Shown here one piece after another: positions 31,790 to 33,188 of a stretch of 33,188 bases of DNA. How positions within the stretch are numbered: position 1 is the first letter of the stretch; each line of letters starts with the position of its first letter. The stretch lies in assembly GCA_011321845.1 (NCBI GenBank), contig DROQ01000231.1:1-33188 (forward strand), in the 5' to 3' direction. The notes under the pieces were generated by a model. That model made no database searches, had not been told where the DNA came from, and was given only the letters and a program-made list of their open reading frames with translations. This stretch comes from Planctomycetota bacterium. GTDB lineage: Bacteria > Planctomycetota > UBA1135 > GCA-002748355. The translations under genes were made by a program, and so were the position numbers.

Positions 31790-32779
31790 TTATTCTCCTG
31801 TTGCAGGCCTGGTCTCGGGTCGAAAGCGATCGTCCGAAGATGGGGAATCAGGATTCATGTGGGCTAGAGGCCGAATGGGGAGGAAGAGATCCGTGCAAAG
31901 GTCCTCCTCCGCGCAGCTCTCCGGGCTGTTGAGGTATTGTTCAAAACAGGGGTTGTCCGCAGGTTCATATCCACTCCCCGGGAGCCAAGCCCCAAAGAGC
32001 CGCTCCCAGCTCTCCCCGATCCTTGCATAAGCTCCAAAATGGGTCGTCACCGCGAAGTCCCCTCCCGGAAGCTCCCCCAGCTCCAACCCCTCGAAGCCGG
32101 CAAAGTGCGCCGGGACCGTCGCACAAGCATCGTAGCGCAAGGCTTCGACCGGCACCTCGTCGGGGTTGTCGTAGCAAATCCCGAAAAAATCCACATCTCC
32201 GCCCAACCAGCCCTCCACCCCGAGAACCCCGAGGAGCCGGTCCCAAGCCTCTCCACACTGGTCCAAGGGACCCACATGACGGACAAAGGCGATACGGGCT
32301 GCCGGTCTCTTCACCAGCCGCAACCCAAACCCCTCCCCCGGCGCCGCAGGACTCTCAAAATCCATGGGTGTCCCTCCCATATCCCAGTGAACACCGTTGG
32401 ACACGCGAATCCTGGGATTGGGAGCCTCGCTCCGCCCAAACACCGAGGGTGGAATCCCATAGGCTCCCTTGAAGGCCCGGCTGAAGGATTCGAGGTTTTC
32501 AAAGCCCGCCTCAAGAGCCAGCTGGGTCACGCTCGCCTTCCCCTCACGCAATCCAAAAGCAGCCCGCTCCAAACGAAGGCGCTTCACAAGGGCCGCGACT
32601 CCCTCCCCCAGCATCCCGCGGAAAACCCGATGGAAGTGAAACCGGGAAAAGCAAGCCAGCTCAGCCAGGCTCTCCCCCCGCAGATCCCTGTCAAGGTTCT
32701 CCACGATATGCGCGAGAACCCGCTGGATGCGCCTGCGGTATTCCCGAGCGGTCCCTCTCCTGTATTTCTTCGGTTCCAT
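31790..32779 (-). CDS. AraC-family regulator with GyrI-like effector domain
   Basis: The product of about 329 residues starts with two helix-turn-helix motifs of AraC type (about 10-110). RRIQRVLAHIVENLDRDLRGESLAELACFSRFHFHRVFRGMLGE is the first and VTQLALEAGFENLESFSRAFKGAYGIPP the second. A linker leads to a GyrI-like effector domain (about 140-295), as in Rob and related regulators. It likely senses a small molecule and regulates itself and the downstream GyrI-like gene. The ATG at 32779 is preferred over 32920 because it begins at the AraC homology and has GGGA nearby. Confidence 0.9.
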   Translation of the reverse strand: MEPKKYRRGTAREYRRRIQRVLAHIVENLDRDLRGESLAELACFSRFHFHRVFRGMLGEGVAALVKRLRLERAAFGLREGKASVTQLALEAGFENLESFSRAFKGAYGIPPSVFGRSEAPNPRIRVSNGVHWDMGGTPMDFESPAAPGEGFGLRLVKRPAARIAFVRHVGPLDQCGEAWDRLLGVLGVEGWLGGDVDFFGICYDNPDEVPVEALRYDACATVPAHFAGFEGLELGELPGGDFAVTTHFGAYARIGESWERLFGAWLPGSGYEPADNPCFEQYLNSPESCAEEDLCTDLFLPIRPLAHMNPDSPSSDDRFRPETRPATGE

Positions 32780-32916
32780 GGCGATCCCATTCTGACGGAG
32801 AAACCCGATGCCTGCTTGACCAGGATTGCTCTTTTTCGGGATGAGGGATCTTCGGATCGTGGTCGGAACCGTCCCTCCATTCGACCTTGTATCCCCCAAA
32901 GGGGAAAACCCTGGCC
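32780..32916. other. Short intergenic spacer before the AraC-type gene
   Basis: This 137-base spacer lies between the end of the SCP2-domain gene and the AraC-type start on the same strand. It probably holds the regulator promoter, but no clear boxes or operator repeats were seen. CCCC and GGGG pair around 32893-32904 in a very short hairpin. Confidence 0.3.
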
Positions 32917-33188
32917 TCAAGACGGAAAGCAGCGGCCGAAGCGGAGCAGGAGGCGGGGGTTTCCGTGGATGCGGATCTTCCGGGTCAGGAGGGCCCAGGG
33001 GAGGTTTCTTTCTTTGGCGAGGAAGCCCAGCCAGGTTTGGGTATCGGCGGTGACGCGGAGGCTGGGTTTATGGGAGTGGCCCTCCGAGACTTGGACGCGC
33101 TGCTCCCGGATGATGACGGTGACCTCGCGGCGTTCGGCGCCCCTGAAGGTGAAGTGGTAGACGGCGTCGAGGTCCCCCGCCCGGCCGG
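32917..33188 (-). CDS. SCP2 sterol-binding-like domain protein, 3' end only
   Basis: A minus-strand frame open from the window edge ends with TGA at 32917-32919. Its roughly 89 codons read LDAVYHFTFRGAERREVTVI, then KPSLRVTADTQTWLGFLAKE, and RIHGNPRLLLRFGRCFPS. The pattern of an amphipathic beta sheet, a Thr-W-L helix start and the closing I-x-GxxxLLxRF is that of SCP2 lipid-transfer domains, usually the C-terminal module of a larger protein. The upstream part lies beyond the window, so full length and partner domains are unknown. The frame has no internal ATG, so it is certainly incomplete. Confidence 0.75.
   Translation of the reverse strand, partial: GRAGDLDAVYHFTFRGAERREVTVIIREQRVQVSEGHSHKPSLRVTADTQTWLGFLAKERNLPWALLTRKIRIHGNPRLLLRFGRCFPS

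Noticed and set aside
30927-32030. Plus-strand ORF opposite the ATPase remnant and GyrI-like gene
   Set aside because: It crosses several minus-strand genes and the palindromic site and has no family similarity.
1-33188. tRNA, rRNA or mobile element
   Set aside because: No tRNA cloverleaf core, rRNA sequence, transposase, integrase or flanking inverted repeats were recognised by eye; a covariance-model scan would settle small RNAs.

Overview
The window looks like chromosomal DNA of a GC-rich, Gram-negative-type bacterium, most likely a member of the Planctomycetota or a relative. That placement is an inference. It rests on the mix of an exosortase/PEP-CTERM locus, a secreted multi-EF-hand protein, a giant TPR/DUF3857/transglutaminase protein, an ODP-type di-iron protein and several large lineage-specific proteins. 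No rRNA, tRNA, phage gene, insertion sequence or CRISPR array was seen.

Layout. Positions 1-1029 hold no convincing gene. They contain a 38-bp tandem array cut by the window edge, a 10-bp tandem array, and two hairpins just before a tiny PEP-CTERM protein gene (1030-1248). The EpsI and exosortase genes follow on the minus strand (1261-2846), and two overlapping glycosyltransferase genes diverge from them (3036-5608). A five-gene minus-strand run (10280 down to 5575) encodes a Nudix hydrolase, a Na+/Ca2+ exchanger, a class-I glutamine amidotransferase-like hydrolase, an unknown membrane-anchored protein and 3-dehydroquinate synthase. A plus-strand run (10394-13172) encodes FolC, an unknown 180-residue protein and a PilZ/cyclic-nucleotide-binding fusion. 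A minus-strand run (20210 down to 13639) encodes the TPR/DUF3857/transglutaminase protein, a family 2 glycosyltransferase, a DUF2304 protein and an ABC-2-like membrane protein.

Next come arsM (20453-21286), a two-gene unit of an MCP-tip-like coiled coil plus an oxygen-binding di-iron (ODP) protein (22758 down to 21287), a six-EF-hand secreted protein and an Arg/Asp-repeat NYN protein. Then come a 962-residue secreted protein with about 12 glycine/aspartate repeats plus HEAT-like repeats, preceded by a 17-codon leader ORF, and a GAF/HD-GYP/hemerythrin protein. The end of the window holds a broken DUF4143 ATPase with a palindromic upstream site, a GyrI-like protein coupled to an AraC/GyrI regulator, and the 3' end of an SCP2-domain gene.

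Themes. Surface polymer and protein sorting (exosortase, EpsI, PEP-CTERM, glycosyltransferases), cyclic-di-GMP signalling (PilZ fusion, HD-GYP) and di-iron oxygen sensing (ODP, hemerythrin) recur. The most unusual item is the small soluble protein with two tandem chemoreceptor-like hairpin tips, translationally coupled to the ODP protein. Next are the repeat protein with its leader ORF and the minimal PEP-CTERM substrate beside its own exosortase.
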